Of a stretch of 42,111 nt of DNA, positions 25,184 through 35,284 are shown one piece after another; position 1 is the stretch's first letter; each line of letters opens with the position of its first letter. Source of the DNA: Bacillota bacterium (GTDB lineage Bacteria > Bacillota_I > Bacilli_A > ML615J-28 > CAG-698); NCBI GenBank assembly GCA_016280895.1, contig JAEEHM010000011.1:1-42111 (forward strand), in the 5' to 3' direction. Position numbers and translations under genes: made by a program. The notes under the pieces are model-generated. The model ran no database searches. It was not told the origin of the DNA and worked only from the letters and a program-made list of their open reading frames with translations.

Positions 25184-27636
25184 TATTGTTCAACCTCATT
25201 AAGTTCAAAGACTTCAAATACATCGCCAACTTTAATATCATTGAATCTTTCGATAGTTACACCGCATTCAAAGCCTTGGTTAACTTCTTTAACATCATCT
25301 TTGAAACGTTTTAGTGAGGAAATCTTACCAGTATATACTACAATACTATCTCTAATCAATCTAACACTGGCATTTCTTTGGATAATTCCGTTTCTAACAT
25401 AGCAACCAGCGATAGTACCAATCTTAGAAACCTTATAAGTTTCTCTTACTTCAGCTTCGCCAATGATCTTTTCTTCGTAAACAGGGTCAAGTAAGCCCTT
25501 CATAGCTGATTCGATATCTTCAAGTAGCTTATAAATGATATCATAATATCTAATTTCAATACCTTTTTCTTTAGCAAGCTCTTGAATTTGTGAACTTGAT
25601 CTTACATTAAATGCGATAATGATAGATTTAGATACAGTTGCAAGGGAAATATCAGTCTCTGTAATAGCACCAACAGCACCACGAACAACATTTACCTTAA
25701 CTCCTTCAACATTTAATTTCTCTAATGAGCCAATTAATGCTTCGATTGAGCCTTGTACATCGCCTTTAATTAATAAATTAAGTTTCTTATCTTCATTATT
25801 TTCAAACATTGAAGCAAGTGATACCTTAGAAGTTTGTAAATCTTCATTAGCTTTACGTTTTAATCTCTCTTCACAAATCAATCTAGCAGTCTTTTCATCA
25901 GCAAATACCATGAAACTATCACCAGCATTAGGTACATCTACTAAACCAGTGACTTCAACAGCCTTAGATGGTAGAGCAACTGATAGTGATTTCTTTGTTT
26001 CATCACTCATTGCTCTTATTTTACCCCATGTATTACCTACTACAATTGGGTCTCCAACCTTTAAACTACCATTTTTAACAAGTAAAGTAGCAACAGCACC
26101 CTTACCTTTATCTAGTTTTGCTTCTAGTACTGTACCAAAAGCAAGTCTATTAGGGTTAGCTTTGTATTCGTTCATCTCAGAGACTAGTAAAATCATCTCT
26201 AATAACTCATCTACACCAGTTCCACGAAGTGCTGAAATAGGAACAAAGATTGTTTTTCCGCCCCATTCTTCAGCAAGTAGGTCATATGAAGCCAATTCTT
26301 GCTTAATTTTTTCTGGATTTGCACCTGCTTTATCCATTTTATTGACAGCAACAATGATTGGAACGCCGGCAGCCTTAGCATGTTCGATAGCTTCTTTAGT
26401 TTGTGGCATTACACCATCGTCAGCAGCAACCACTAAAACAACGATATCAGTGATATTTGCGCCACGAGCTCTCATTTCTGTGAAGGCAGCATGGCCTGGA
26501 GTATCGATAAATGTGATTAATTTACCATTTTTCTTTACTTGATAAGCACCAATAGCCTGTGTAATACCTCCTGCTTCACCTGCAGTAACGTGAGAATTAC
26601 GAATTGTATCTAGTAAAGTAGTCTTTCCATGGTCAACATGACCCATAATAGTTACAATTGGAGGTCTTTCTACTAAATCTTTAGGGTCATCTACGATGTC
26701 CATCTCTTCAAATTTAGTAATATCATCGTTAATTTCATCCTTTAACTCGTATCCAAAGTCTTCAACGATCAATTCTACAACGTCTTTTTCTAGTATATCA
26801 GATGCAGATGCCATATATCCAAGCATAACAAGGCGTCTAACGATCTCTCCAATGCCCTTATTAAGGCCATCAGCTAGCTTTGCGACTGTCATTGTATCAT
26901 TATAATAGATAATTTTCTCGTCTTCTTTCTTCTCGATTGGAGCGTTTTGTTGACGATTTTGCATCTGTTTATTATTTTTATTCTTTTTTACATTTTTAAG
27001 ACGCTTATATTGGTTCTTTTCACTATCTAAATCCTCATATTTGTCCTCGAAAAAGCTCTTTTCTTCTAGATTTTTAAGGTCTTCTTTTTCTTGATTATAA
27101 ATCTCTTGATTGTTAGGCTTATTTTTCTGATTATTTGGCTTATTTTCAACCTTTTTTTGTTCAGTTTTAGAAGTAGTATTTTTGTCTTCTATTTTTTGTG
27201 TATTTTTTACTTCTTTTTTGCCTTCATTTTTGTCCTTATTTTCAATCTTAGCTTTTTCCACATTTTTACTATCTTTTTCTTTTTTAGGACTTTGAGGCTT
27301 ATTTTCCTCAATTTTTATCTCTTGATTTAAAATGTCTTCTATTTTTGGCTCGTTTTTGGCCGAAAATTTGCCCTGTGCTGCATTTTTGCCTTCGTCACGT
27401 TTATTTATTTCTCCCGAGCCTTTCGATGGTTTCTTGTCTTTTTTCGGTTTGATGTCAATTTTGTAGTATTTTGACAATTTTTTAACAATACCCTCTTCAA
27501 CATCGAATTCTCCACTCGCATTTTCGGCTCCAATTTCGTCTAATTCTCCGATGTTGTCAAGCATATCAATTATCTCATTGATTTCAACATTTTTTCCGTT
27601 CTCTTTTAATATTTCTACGATTTGACTTATTTTCAT
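25183..27636 (-). CDS. infB: Translation initiation factor IF-2
   Basis: [40 protein letters not shown] GTPase motifs; long K/E/N-rich N-terminus. Confidence 0.98.
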   Translation of the reverse strand: MKISQIVEILKENGKNVEINEIIDMLDNIGELDEIGAENASGEFDVEEGIVKKLSKYYKIDIKPKKDKKPSKGSGEINKRDEGKNAAQGKFSAKNEPKIEDILNQEIKIEENKPQSPKKEKDSKNVEKAKIENKDKNEGKKEVKNTQKIEDKNTTSKTEQKKVENKPNNQKNKPNNQEIYNQEKEDLKNLEEKSFFEDKYEDLDSEKNQYKRLKNVKKNKNNKQMQNRQQNAPIEKKEDEKIIYYNDTMTVAKLADGLNKGIGEIVRRLVMLGYMASASDILEKDVVELIVEDFGYELKDEINDDITKFEEMDIVDDPKDLVERPPIVTIMGHVDHGKTTLLDTIRNSHVTAGEAGGITQAIGAYQVKKNGKLITFIDTPGHAAFTEMRARGANITDIVVLVVAADDGVMPQTKEAIEHAKAAGVPIIVAVNKMDKAGANPEKIKQELASYDLLAEEWGGKTIFVPISALRGTGVDELLEMILLVSEMNEYKANPNRLAFGTVLEAKLDKGKGAVATLLVKNGSLKVGDPIVVGNTWGKIRAMSDETKKSLSVALPSKAVEVTGLVDVPNAGDSFMVFADEKTARLICEERLKRKANEDLQTSKVSLASMFENNEDKKLNLLIKGDVQGSIEALIGSLEKLNVEGVKVNVVRGAVGAITETDISLATVSKSIIIAFNVRSSSQIQELAKEKGIEIRYYDIIYKLLEDIESAMKGLLDPVYEEKIIGEAEVRETYKVSKIGTIAGCYVRNGIIQRNASVRLIRDSIVVYTGKISSLKRFKDDVKEVNQGFECGVTIERFNDIKVGDVFEVFELNEVEQ

Positions 27637-27959
27637 TCATTCACCTCTAGTAATTTTTCGATAGCAGCATACATTTTATCGTTATTTAAGCCAATTATTT
27701 TTCTATTTCTACCAATTGATGAAGAAAGTTCCTCTTCACTATAGTCAAAATTGACTCTAACATGGTAAAAATAGCACTTTTTCTTAAAGTCATCGATAGT
27801 TTTTTCACTACTATCAGAAGCTACAAAAACAATTTTCAACTTGCCTTTGCGCATTTCAGCAATAACACTATCATTTCCACTTACTAGATAGCCTGCTTTT
27901 TGGCTTAGACCTAGTAAATTTAATATTTTAACTCTTCGGTTTTCCTTATTTTCTTCCAT
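27633..27959 (-). CDS. L7Ae-family ribosomal protein (YlxQ-like)
   Basis: [42 protein letters not shown]; nusA-infB operon position. Confidence 0.9.
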   Translation of the reverse strand: MEENKENRRVKILNLLGLSQKAGYLVSGNDSVIAEMRKGKLKIVFVASDSSEKTIDDFKKKCYFYHVRVNFDYSEEELSSSIGRNRKIIGLNNDKMYAAIEKLLEVNE

Positions 27960-27961
27960 TT

Positions 27962-28225
27962 TTACTTAATCTTTGATAAAAGTAGAGTATAGATTTCATC
28001 ACTAACTTCTATTTCAAGCTTCTTATCTAAGATTTTCTTTGTTTTCGCAATTTCGATTGCTTCTACAGACTTTGAAATATAAGCTCCCCGACCATTCATT
28101 TTGCCAGTATCATCCACTTTTACCTCTCCTTCAGGTGTTCTAACGATTCTAAACATCTCTTTTTTAGGAAAAGGCTTGTTTGTGGCAAGGCATAATCGCA
28201 TTGGAATCTTCTTCACTTTAATCAT
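27962..28225 (-). CDS. YlxR/RnpM-family protein
   Basis: PMRLCLATNKPFPKKEMFRIVRTPEGEVKVDDTGKMNGRGAYISKS. Confidence 0.93.
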   Translation of the reverse strand: MIKVKKIPMRLCLATNKPFPKKEMFRIVRTPEGEVKVDDTGKMNGRGAYISKSVEAIEIAKTKKILDKKLEIEVSDEIYTLLLSKIK

Positions 28226-28231
28226 TGCCTC

Positions 28232-29317
28232 CTAGAAATGAATATTGAAGTCAAATTTTAACTTCTCATCTGTTGCTTCTGATAATTTTTTGATGTCAAT
28301 CTTCCATCCAGTAGCCATAGCAGCAAGTCTAGTGTTTTGTCCACCGCGGCCAATAGCAAGAGAATATTGATCATCAGATACAATTACAGTAGCTTTCTTT
28401 TCTTTTTCATCTGTCATTACAGAAAGTACACGAGCAGGAGTTAAAGCTTCCGCAATTAGGTTGTTTGCATCGCTTTTCCATACGAAGATATCAATCTTTT
28501 CACCATTTAGATCATTATTGATCATCTTAATTCTTGCTCCACCAGCACCAACACATGCTCCTTTTGGATCGATATCACCATTTACTGATAATACTCCAAC
28601 CTTACTTCTTGAACCTGCATCACGGCTAATACCCATAATTTCAATAATTCCAGATGCAACTTCAGGAATATTAAGTTCAAATAACTTCTTAACTATTTCT
28701 CTATTATTTCTACTTAATAAAATTTTAGGACCCTTTGATGTCTTTTCAACATTACTTACATAGACTTTTTTACTTTCGCCTTCTACAAAAGTCTCTCCTG
28801 GAATACAATCTTTTAAAGAAATTGTAGCTTCAACTCCTTTAGCAAGATTTAATGTTACAAAATGATCGTTTGAAGATACAACTTTACCAGTTAGAACCTC
28901 ACCGACCTTATCAGCAAAGAATTTATATGCTTCTTCTCTTTCTAAACCTTTAAGTTCATTAAGAAGAGTTTGTTTGAACATACTTGCAGCTTTACGTTTA
29001 AAGATTGATAAATCAATTTCTTCCTTCCAAACTTGTCCAACCTTAGCACGAGGCTTAATTAATTTAGCATCTTCTAATGTAATTTGGCCTCTTGGTCCTT
29101 CTGGGTCAATTTCTTCAACTACATATGTATAATTTAAGAATCTAATTTTCTTCTTTTCTAAGTCTGATTCCATCATTACAGTTCCTTTATATGGAACATC
29201 ATTATTCTTACATGCAATTTGAAGTGCAACCACAACTTTCTCTAATACTTTTTCAATGTCTAAGCCACGTTCTTCAGCAACTGCTTCTAGTGACTCATAA
29301 AAACTTTTACTAACCAT
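28232..29317 (-). CDS. nusA: Transcription termination/antitermination factor NusA
   Basis: N-terminal domain, S1, KH domains: DPKGACVGAGGARIKMI, SLAIGRGGQNTRLAA. Confidence 0.97.
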   Translation of the reverse strand: MVSKSFYESLEAVAEERGLDIEKVLEKVVVALQIACKNNDVPYKGTVMMESDLEKKKIRFLNYTYVVEEIDPEGPRGQITLEDAKLIKPRAKVGQVWKEEIDLSIFKRKAASMFKQTLLNELKGLEREEAYKFFADKVGEVLTGKVVSSNDHFVTLNLAKGVEATISLKDCIPGETFVEGESKKVYVSNVEKTSKGPKILLSRNNREIVKKLFELNIPEVASGIIEIMGISRDAGSRSKVGVLSVNGDIDPKGACVGAGGARIKMINNDLNGEKIDIFVWKSDANNLIAEALTPARVLSVMTDEKEKKATVIVSDDQYSLAIGRGGQNTRLAAMATGWKIDIKKLSEATDEKLKFDFNIHF

Positions 29318-29325
29318 AATTCCTC

Positions 29326-29811
29326 CTAAAATTTTATCGCCTTTCTAATTAGTTTAATATTTTCTTTTGCTACTATTTGTTTTTTAATTCTTCCTTTTAA
29401 GTTTATACTTAACACAATACTATCTTCATTTACCTCAATCATTGTACCTTCAATATCATGAATATTAATTCCTTTCATGATTTCAATCGGCTTAATTAAG
29501 TCAATATGAATATATGAATTGATGTTTTCTTTAATTTCTTCTTCACTTTCTAATTCTTCTTCAGCTCCAGGGCTTGATACCTCTAGCATATATTCTTCTT
29601 CAATGAAATCAGCTTTATCTAGTTCAGCACTAATTGCTTCATTTAATCTAGTACAATCATCAATATCAAAGATACCATCTTTTTTATTAGCAATGATTCT
29701 TAAAATATAAACACCACTTTCACATACAAATTCTACTTTTTTAATATATAGATTTAAATTAGCTGCACAAGCCTTTGCTATTTCTTTAGCTTTTGATACA
29801 TAATTTTTCAT
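29326..29811 (-). CDS. rimP: Ribosome maturation factor RimP
   Basis: YILRIIANKKDGIFDIDDCTRLNEAIS...YMLEVSSPGAEEEL. Confidence 0.93.
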   Translation of the reverse strand: MKNYVSKAKEIAKACAANLNLYIKKVEFVCESGVYILRIIANKKDGIFDIDDCTRLNEAISAELDKADFIEEEYMLEVSSPGAEEELESEEEIKENINSYIHIDLIKPIEIMKGINIHDIEGTMIEVNEDSIVLSINLKGRIKKQIVAKENIKLIRKAIKF

Positions 29812-29837
29812 ATTTTAATTTCCTTAACTTTAAACTT

Positions 29838-29870
29838 TTTAAAGGAGTGAACCTTCGTTCACTCCTTTAT
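29838..29870 (-). terminator. Terminator downstream of mscL
   Basis: AAAGGAGTGAACcttcGTTCACTCCTTT. Confidence 0.8.
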
Positions 29871-29910
29871 TACTAAGACAATTATATCATATATCAAAAT
29901 AATTGTCAAA

Positions 29911-30519
29911 CTATTTATTTTCAACAGTTTCTTCTTTGTCTTTATTATTAAGCTTAATTAGATTTTCATTAATTGATGTAAGTAGTTCAATTTGAATATC
30001 TGTAGCGCTCTTATTAGCTTCATCGTGTTCTTTAATCGCTTTAGCTTCCTTATCTTCAAAGTACTTAGGATATTTAGACTTTAAATTCTCATACATCACT
30101 GTACCAATTTCACCTTCTTCATCAAATAACTCAGGATGTTTTTCTTTTAATTTAAGCACAAACTTAATTTTTCTTTTCACATTCTTCTTTTGAATATATC
30201 TAACTACCTTAATCGCAAAGAATATTGAAAGTGCAATAACTAAGAAAGTAATGACTGTTTGAATGAAATTACCATAGTTTAAAGTAATTGCTTCTTTAAC
30301 TACTTTATCTCCATCCATTACCGCTTCTTTTAAAACTAATTTAGCTTCTGTTAAATCATAATCTAGCGCTCTAGATATTAGTGGCATAAATATATCATTA
30401 ACAAGTGAGTTCAACATTGCTGAAAAGGCAGTACCAATTAAAATACCAATAGCAAGATCTAAAATATTACCCTTATTCACAAACTTTTTAAAATCTTGAA
30501 TGAGACCTTTTACTTTCAT
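29911..30519 (-). CDS. mscL: Large-conductance mechanosensitive channel with extended cytoplasmic linker
   Basis: DFKKFVNKGNILDLAIGILIGTAFSAMLNSLVNDIFMP; C-terminal IELLTSINENLI helix. Confidence 0.93.
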   Translation of the reverse strand: MKVKGLIQDFKKFVNKGNILDLAIGILIGTAFSAMLNSLVNDIFMPLISRALDYDLTEAKLVLKEAVMDGDKVVKEAITLNYGNFIQTVITFLVIALSIFFAIKVVRYIQKKNVKRKIKFVLKLKEKHPELFDEEGEIGTVMYENLKSKYPKYFEDKEAKAIKEHDEANKSATDIQIELLTSINENLIKLNNKDKEETVENK

Positions 30520-31274
30520 TTTCTCACCTCATACATCATAATAGCACCAGCAATAGCAACATTTAATGATTCCATCTTTTTAGATATTGGAATAATAACA
30601 TTAATATCTGCCACTTGTTGAATATCATCACTAACACCTTTTGCTTCATTGCCTAAAATGATGGCATATTTATCTATCTTTTCGATATCTTTTACATCAA
30701 TAGTGGCAGATAGTGATGTAGATATAATTTTAATATCCTTGTTCTTCATTAATTTTATTTCATCTTTTAAATTTCTATATACAATATCAATATTAAAAAT
30801 AGCTCCTTGACTAGCACGCACTACCTTGTCATTATAGATATCACATGAATCATTGCTCATCACAATTAAATCGATATCAAAAGCAAGTGATGTTCTAATT
30901 AATGTGCCAATATTACCTGGATCTTTTACATCATCAAGTATTAAGATATGTTGATATTTTTTATAATCAACTTCAACATCTTTGATATCACAAATACCTA
31001 CTAATCCTTGTGGACTTGTAGTTTGTGATAACTTTTTAATAATATCTTCACTTACCTTATACTTTTCACATTTATCATATTTGTTTAAAATATCATCATT
31101 ACTAGAAAGGAGTATCTTTAACCTATTTGCATTATAAGCCTCATTAATTAAATGATCACCTTCAATTAAAAACTCACCTTTTTGAATACGATATTTCTTT
31201 TCTTTCAATTTAGCAAATTCTTTAATTAAATTGTTATTAATTGAAGTAATTACTTTTATATCTTTATTTTCCAT
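30516..31274 (-). CDS. SpoU/TrmH-family RNA 2'-O-methyltransferase
   Basis: LILDDVKDPGNIGTLIRTSLAF, AIILGNEAKGVSDDI, IPISKKMESLNVAIAGAIMMYE. Confidence 0.95.
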   Translation of the reverse strand: MENKDIKVITSINNNLIKEFAKLKEKKYRIQKGEFLIEGDHLINEAYNANRLKILLSSNDDILNKYDKCEKYKVSEDIIKKLSQTTSPQGLVGICDIKDVEVDYKKYQHILILDDVKDPGNIGTLIRTSLAFDIDLIVMSNDSCDIYNDKVVRASQGAIFNIDIVYRNLKDEIKLMKNKDIKIISTSLSATIDVKDIEKIDKYAIILGNEAKGVSDDIQQVADINVIIPISKKMESLNVAIAGAIMMYEVRK

Positions 31275-31277
31275 AAA

Positions 31278-32000
31278 TTAACCCTTTAATACGTTTATAA
31301 TCGCGATTGTCATTGTGATTATAGTAACTAAGGCTTGAATTATCCAAGCGATTCTAAACGCAAATTTATCGGTCTTTGATTTTACTGCATTTAGATATAG
31401 AACCCAAGATACTACATGTAGTAACAAAGGTAGCGCAAATACTAATAATACAACCACAATTTTACCAAGTACTGTACTTGGATCCATAGCACCAATAGTA
31501 TCAGATGCAGCTTCAATTATTAATTGCGCAAACTTTACCCAAACGTTAGATAAAAGTGGAGAACATAAAAGACCAACTGCAATACCATATACGATAATCC
31601 AAACTGATAAATTATCTAAACTCTTTTGATTAGGATCAACAGTTTGCTTAATTTGTTCTTTTCTTAAATTTTTCTTTTCTTTAAGTAAAGCCTTCATTTC
31701 TGCCTTTAGATTATTATATTCATCAATGGCGTCAATATCAGTTTCATCGATTTGGATTTTCATATCTAATTTATCCATTTCAACATCAATTTCTTGAAGT
31801 CTAATTTCGATTTCTCTTTCACGGATTTCAATTTCATCAAGATTATTATCTTTCTCTGCTTCCATAGCTTCATCAAGGCCAAACTTATCACTTGTTTCTT
31901 TGATATTAGCTTCTAGTTCTTCCTCTTGCGATTTAAATCCTTCTTTTTCTTGGTTTTCTTCGTTTTCAAGATTATCTATTTTTTTGTTTTCATCTTCCAT
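31278..32000 (-). CDS. Hypothetical protein: charged coiled-coil N-terminus plus C-terminal TM segments
   Basis: E/K-rich heptad-like N-terminus, then three hydrophobic segments; ATG 32000 preceded by AGGTG. Confidence 0.65.
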   Translation of the reverse strand: MEDENKKIDNLENEENQEKEGFKSQEEELEANIKETSDKFGLDEAMEAEKDNNLDEIEIREREIEIRLQEIDVEMDKLDMKIQIDETDIDAIDEYNNLKAEMKALLKEKKNLRKEQIKQTVDPNQKSLDNLSVWIIVYGIAVGLLCSPLLSNVWVKFAQLIIEAASDTIGAMDPSTVLGKIVVVLLVFALPLLLHVVSWVLYLNAVKSKTDKFAFRIAWIIQALVTIITMTIAIINVLKG

Positions 32001-32009
32001 ATATATCAC

Positions 32010-33278
32010 CTATATTTCAAATTTATCATTATCTTGTCTTTTGTTATCAAAATTAATAGAGAATGCATCAATATTATCGTTTGCAGAAATAGTTATTTTC
32101 TTGATATTTAAAACGGCATCATTAATTACATTATCAAGTTCAGCCTTTTCTTCTTCTTTTAATACAATTTCTAATTTTGGTTTAATTGCAGGATGCTTTG
32201 GCACAAACACTGTGCAACAATCCTCATATGGTCTAATCGATATATCGAAACAATCAATTTTCTTAGATATCTTAACTATATCTTCTTTATCATATGTTGC
32301 AAGTGGTCTAATAATTGGAATATTAGTAACATCATTTACAACCTTCATGCTTTCTAAGGTTTGTGATGCAACTTGACCAATACTTTCACCATTTATAATA
32401 CAATCCATATTATTTTCTTTGACTACCAGTGATGCAATTTTATACATTGCTCGTCTCATAATTGTAATCAAATAAGTATTATCACATTTTGTTTGAATCT
32501 TTTCTTGTACCTTAGTAAAAGGAACAATATATAAATCAATCTTTTCATCATCTTTGTATCTACTTACCTTACTTATTAAATCAATAACTTTTTGTAGTGA
32601 TGATTGTGAAGTATAAGGCGGTGAAAAGAAATGAATACATGATACATTAATTCCCTTCTTTAACGCAAGGTATGTACTAACAGGGGAATCTAAGCCTCCA
32701 CTCATCATTGATAAGCCACTTCCTTGAATACAAGATGGATATCCACCAAGTCCTACTATTTCATTGATATATAAATATACCGCTTCAAACCTAAAATCGA
32801 TATGTAAAGTAATATCAGGATTATGTACATCTACCTTAACTCCTTCTAATTTGGGTAAAACTAAAGATGCTACATTTTTTGCTATCTCTAAAGATGTAAG
32901 TGGATAGTTTTTATCACTTCTTGCACACTCCACTTTAAATGTGTATGTACTTAAATTATTTTCTTTTACATATTCATTAATTAGTTTAGCAGAAGTATTT
33001 GCGATAGTTTCAATTGTTTTGTCAGTTTTCTTACAGAGTGAATAACTATATAATCCACTTAACTCATTTAGTTTTTCAATTATTTTTAAATGATCTTCAC
33101 CATTTAGATATATATAAAAACGATATGGTTGTGCTTCACATTTAATATTTTTAAATTCTTTCAATTTAAATTTAATATTCTCAACCATCTTACGTAAGAA
33201 TTGTTTGTAATTATCTTTTTTGATGGTCATTTCACCATATCTAATTAGTATCATATCGAACATTGTATCATGTGTCAT
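32010..33278 (-). CDS. thiI: tRNA 4-thiouridine sulfurtransferase ThiI (no rhodanese domain)
   Basis: THUMP region; PP-loop MMSGGLDSPVS; RPYEDCCTVFVPKHPAIKP. Confidence 0.95.
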   Translation of the reverse strand: MTHDTMFDMILIRYGEMTIKKDNYKQFLRKMVENIKFKLKEFKNIKCEAQPYRFYIYLNGEDHLKIIEKLNELSGLYSYSLCKKTDKTIETIANTSAKLINEYVKENNLSTYTFKVECARSDKNYPLTSLEIAKNVASLVLPKLEGVKVDVHNPDITLHIDFRFEAVYLYINEIVGLGGYPSCIQGSGLSMMSGGLDSPVSTYLALKKGINVSCIHFFSPPYTSQSSLQKVIDLISKVSRYKDDEKIDLYIVPFTKVQEKIQTKCDNTYLITIMRRAMYKIASLVVKENNMDCIINGESIGQVASQTLESMKVVNDVTNIPIIRPLATYDKEDIVKISKKIDCFDISIRPYEDCCTVFVPKHPAIKPKLEIVLKEEEKAELDNVINDAVLNIKKITISANDNIDAFSINFDNKRQDNDKFEI

Positions 33279-33282
33279 ATAA

Positions 33283-34416
33283 TCACCTATTTATAATATT
33301 TTGAATTTCGTTAATTAAATCATCTAATTCACTATCAAGTACTAGATATGATAAACTAATTCTAATACTAGTTAAAGCTCTTTGTTTGTCATTAGTTAGT
33401 GCATATATAGTCTTTTCAATATTTTCTAATTTTGATGAACAGCTAGAACCTGTTGATACATAGATATGTTTAGCTTCTAACATATGTACCATAGTTTCAC
33501 CTTTAATAGCCGGAATAGAGATATTTAAGATATAGTATGAAATATTAAATGCCGGCGTATTAATGATAATGCCATCCATTTTTGCTAATTTGTCATATAG
33601 ATATCTAAACTTAGCTTCAACTATCTTTTTCATCTCTAATGTTTGGGGATAAAACTTCATAAAACATTTAGCTGTTGCAGCAATCAAACTGACATCAAGT
33701 GTACCTGGTTTTACAGAATACTGTGCATTTGATCCAAATAATCTTTTATTTAAGTCGATATTTTCTTTAAAGAATAATCCACCAATTCCCTTTGGTCCAT
33801 ATAATTTATGAGTAGAGAAGGTAAACAAATCTATATCATTAAAATCAAAGTCAGGAATTACCTTGCATAAACCTTGCACACAATCGACATGAAGATGGCA
33901 TTTAGGATATTTCTTAACTTCTTGGATAATTGATTTGATATCATTAATAGTACCTAAGATATTATTAACCCACATTATAGAAACTAATATCGTATCACTA
34001 TTTAATTCTTTCTTTAATTCTTCAATATCAACACATCCATTCTTATCGATATCTAAATATACAACTTCATACTTATCACTTAAACTTTTAATAGTGTTAT
34101 ATACTGATGGATGTTCTGCCTTTGTTGTTATAATCTTACCTTTTTCGTATTTATACGCAATTCCTTGAATAGCTAAATTATTAGCCTCTGTTGCATTAGA
34201 TGTAAATACAAGATTATGTTTTTTTACACCAAGTATATCTTTAATAGTATCAATGCATTTGTCATACATATGTTTTGCTTCTTCACCAAGCAAGTGTAAG
34301 CTTGTAGTATTTGCGAAAAACTTTTTCGTAGTGTTGATATATGTATTTAATACATCTTCATCTACTGGTGTAGTTGCCGTATAATCAAAATACTTAATTT
34401 CTTTATTATCTTTCAT
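33283..34416 (-). CDS. Cysteine desulfurase (NifS/IscS-like)
   Basis: YFDYTATTPV, TSNATEANNLAI, STHKLYGPKGIGG (PLP Lys), STGSSCSSK (active Cys). Confidence 0.95.
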   Translation of the reverse strand: MKDNKEIKYFDYTATTPVDEDVLNTYINTTKKFFANTTSLHLLGEEAKHMYDKCIDTIKDILGVKKHNLVFTSNATEANNLAIQGIAYKYEKGKIITTKAEHPSVYNTIKSLSDKYEVVYLDIDKNGCVDIEELKKELNSDTILVSIMWVNNILGTINDIKSIIQEVKKYPKCHLHVDCVQGLCKVIPDFDFNDIDLFTFSTHKLYGPKGIGGLFFKENIDLNKRLFGSNAQYSVKPGTLDVSLIAATAKCFMKFYPQTLEMKKIVEAKFRYLYDKLAKMDGIIINTPAFNISYYILNISIPAIKGETMVHMLEAKHIYVSTGSSCSSKLENIEKTIYALTNDKQRALTSIRISLSYLVLDSELDDLINEIQNIINR

Positions 34417-34531
34417 AATTATGCTATCTTTCTTTTCACTTACTTTATTATACTACAAATTATCATATTTTTAAAGCATATTATTTTTATATTGATTTAT
34501 TTTATGTTATAATATTTTCGAGGTGAATAAA

Positions 34532-34798
34532 ATGAATGATTTAAAACATATCGAATATACACCAAATGGTGTATGTTCAAGAAAAATTGAATATGATTTA
34601 TCAAGTGATGGAAAGATATATAATCTTACATTCACAGGAGGTTGTCCTGGAAACTTAAAAGCAATATCTAAACTAGTAAATGGAATGGATGCAAAAAGCG
34701 TTGCAAATTTGCTTTTAGGTAATACTTGCGGTTACAAACAAACAAGTTGTACTGATCAATTATCTAAGTCTATTGTTGAGGCATTAAATGAAAGATAA
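34532..34798 (+). CDS. TSCPD domain protein
   Basis: FTGGCPGNLKAISKLVNGM...CGYKQTSCTDQLSKSI; RBS GAGGTG, ATG 34532. Confidence 0.88.
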   Translation: MNDLKHIEYTPNGVCSRKIEYDLSSDGKIYNLTFTGGCPGNLKAISKLVNGMDAKSVANLLLGNTCGYKQTSCTDQLSKSIVEALNER

Positions 34799-35243
34799 TT
34801 TGCTTTTACAACAAGCCAAAGAATTAATTGATCTTTCAGCTAATTCCTTACACAAAGATATTACGATACTTGCAAATATTTCTAGTCTAATCTTTTATAA
34901 TTTTGATAATATCAATTGGGCTGGCTTTTACTTTGTTGAAAAAGATAAATTTGTGCTTGGTCCATTTCAAGGAAAAGTTGCATGCACTAATATCCCCATT
35001 AACAGAGGTATGCTTGGTAAATGTTATAAAAAGAATGATGCTTTAGTAATAAAAGATGTTCATCAAGAAAAAGAACATATAGCTTGCGATAGTGCATCAA
35101 ATAGTGAACTTATTATTCCAATCAAAAAGAATGATAAAATTATTCTTCTTTTAGATATCGATTCTATTAAATTCGATAACTTTAAAGATGAAGATATATC
35201 TATTTTAGAAGATATCGCAAAATTAATTGAAACAACGATATAA
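34788..35243 (+). CDS. GAF-domain free methionine-(R)-sulfoxide reductase-like protein (fRMsr)
   Basis: NWAGFYFVEKDKFVLGPFQGKVACTNIPINRGMLGKCYKKNDALVIKDVHQEKEHIACDSASNSELIIPI. Confidence 0.9.
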   Translation: MKDNLLLQQAKELIDLSANSLHKDITILANISSLIFYNFDNINWAGFYFVEKDKFVLGPFQGKVACTNIPINRGMLGKCYKKNDALVIKDVHQEKEHIACDSASNSELIIPIKKNDKIILLLDIDSIKFDNFKDEDISILEDIAKLIETTI

Positions 35244-35281
35244 AAAAGTGAAACACAAAAAAGTGTTTCACTTTTATTTAT
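35240..35281. terminator. Bidirectional terminator between fRMsr and hppA
   Basis: AAAAAAGTGAAACACaaaaaaGTGTTTCACTTTTATTT. Confidence 0.8.
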
Positions 35282-35284
35282 TTT

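Noticed and set aside
25619-26542. 307-aa plus-strand ORF
   Set aside because: Antisense to the conserved GTPase core of infB; Ser/Thr/Ala/Ile-rich composition is typical of a shadow frame, with no independent RBS.
26932-27456. T-rich plus-strand region considered as a repeat or simple-sequence element
   Set aside because: It is simply the complement of Lys/Glu/Asn codons of the IF-2 linker.
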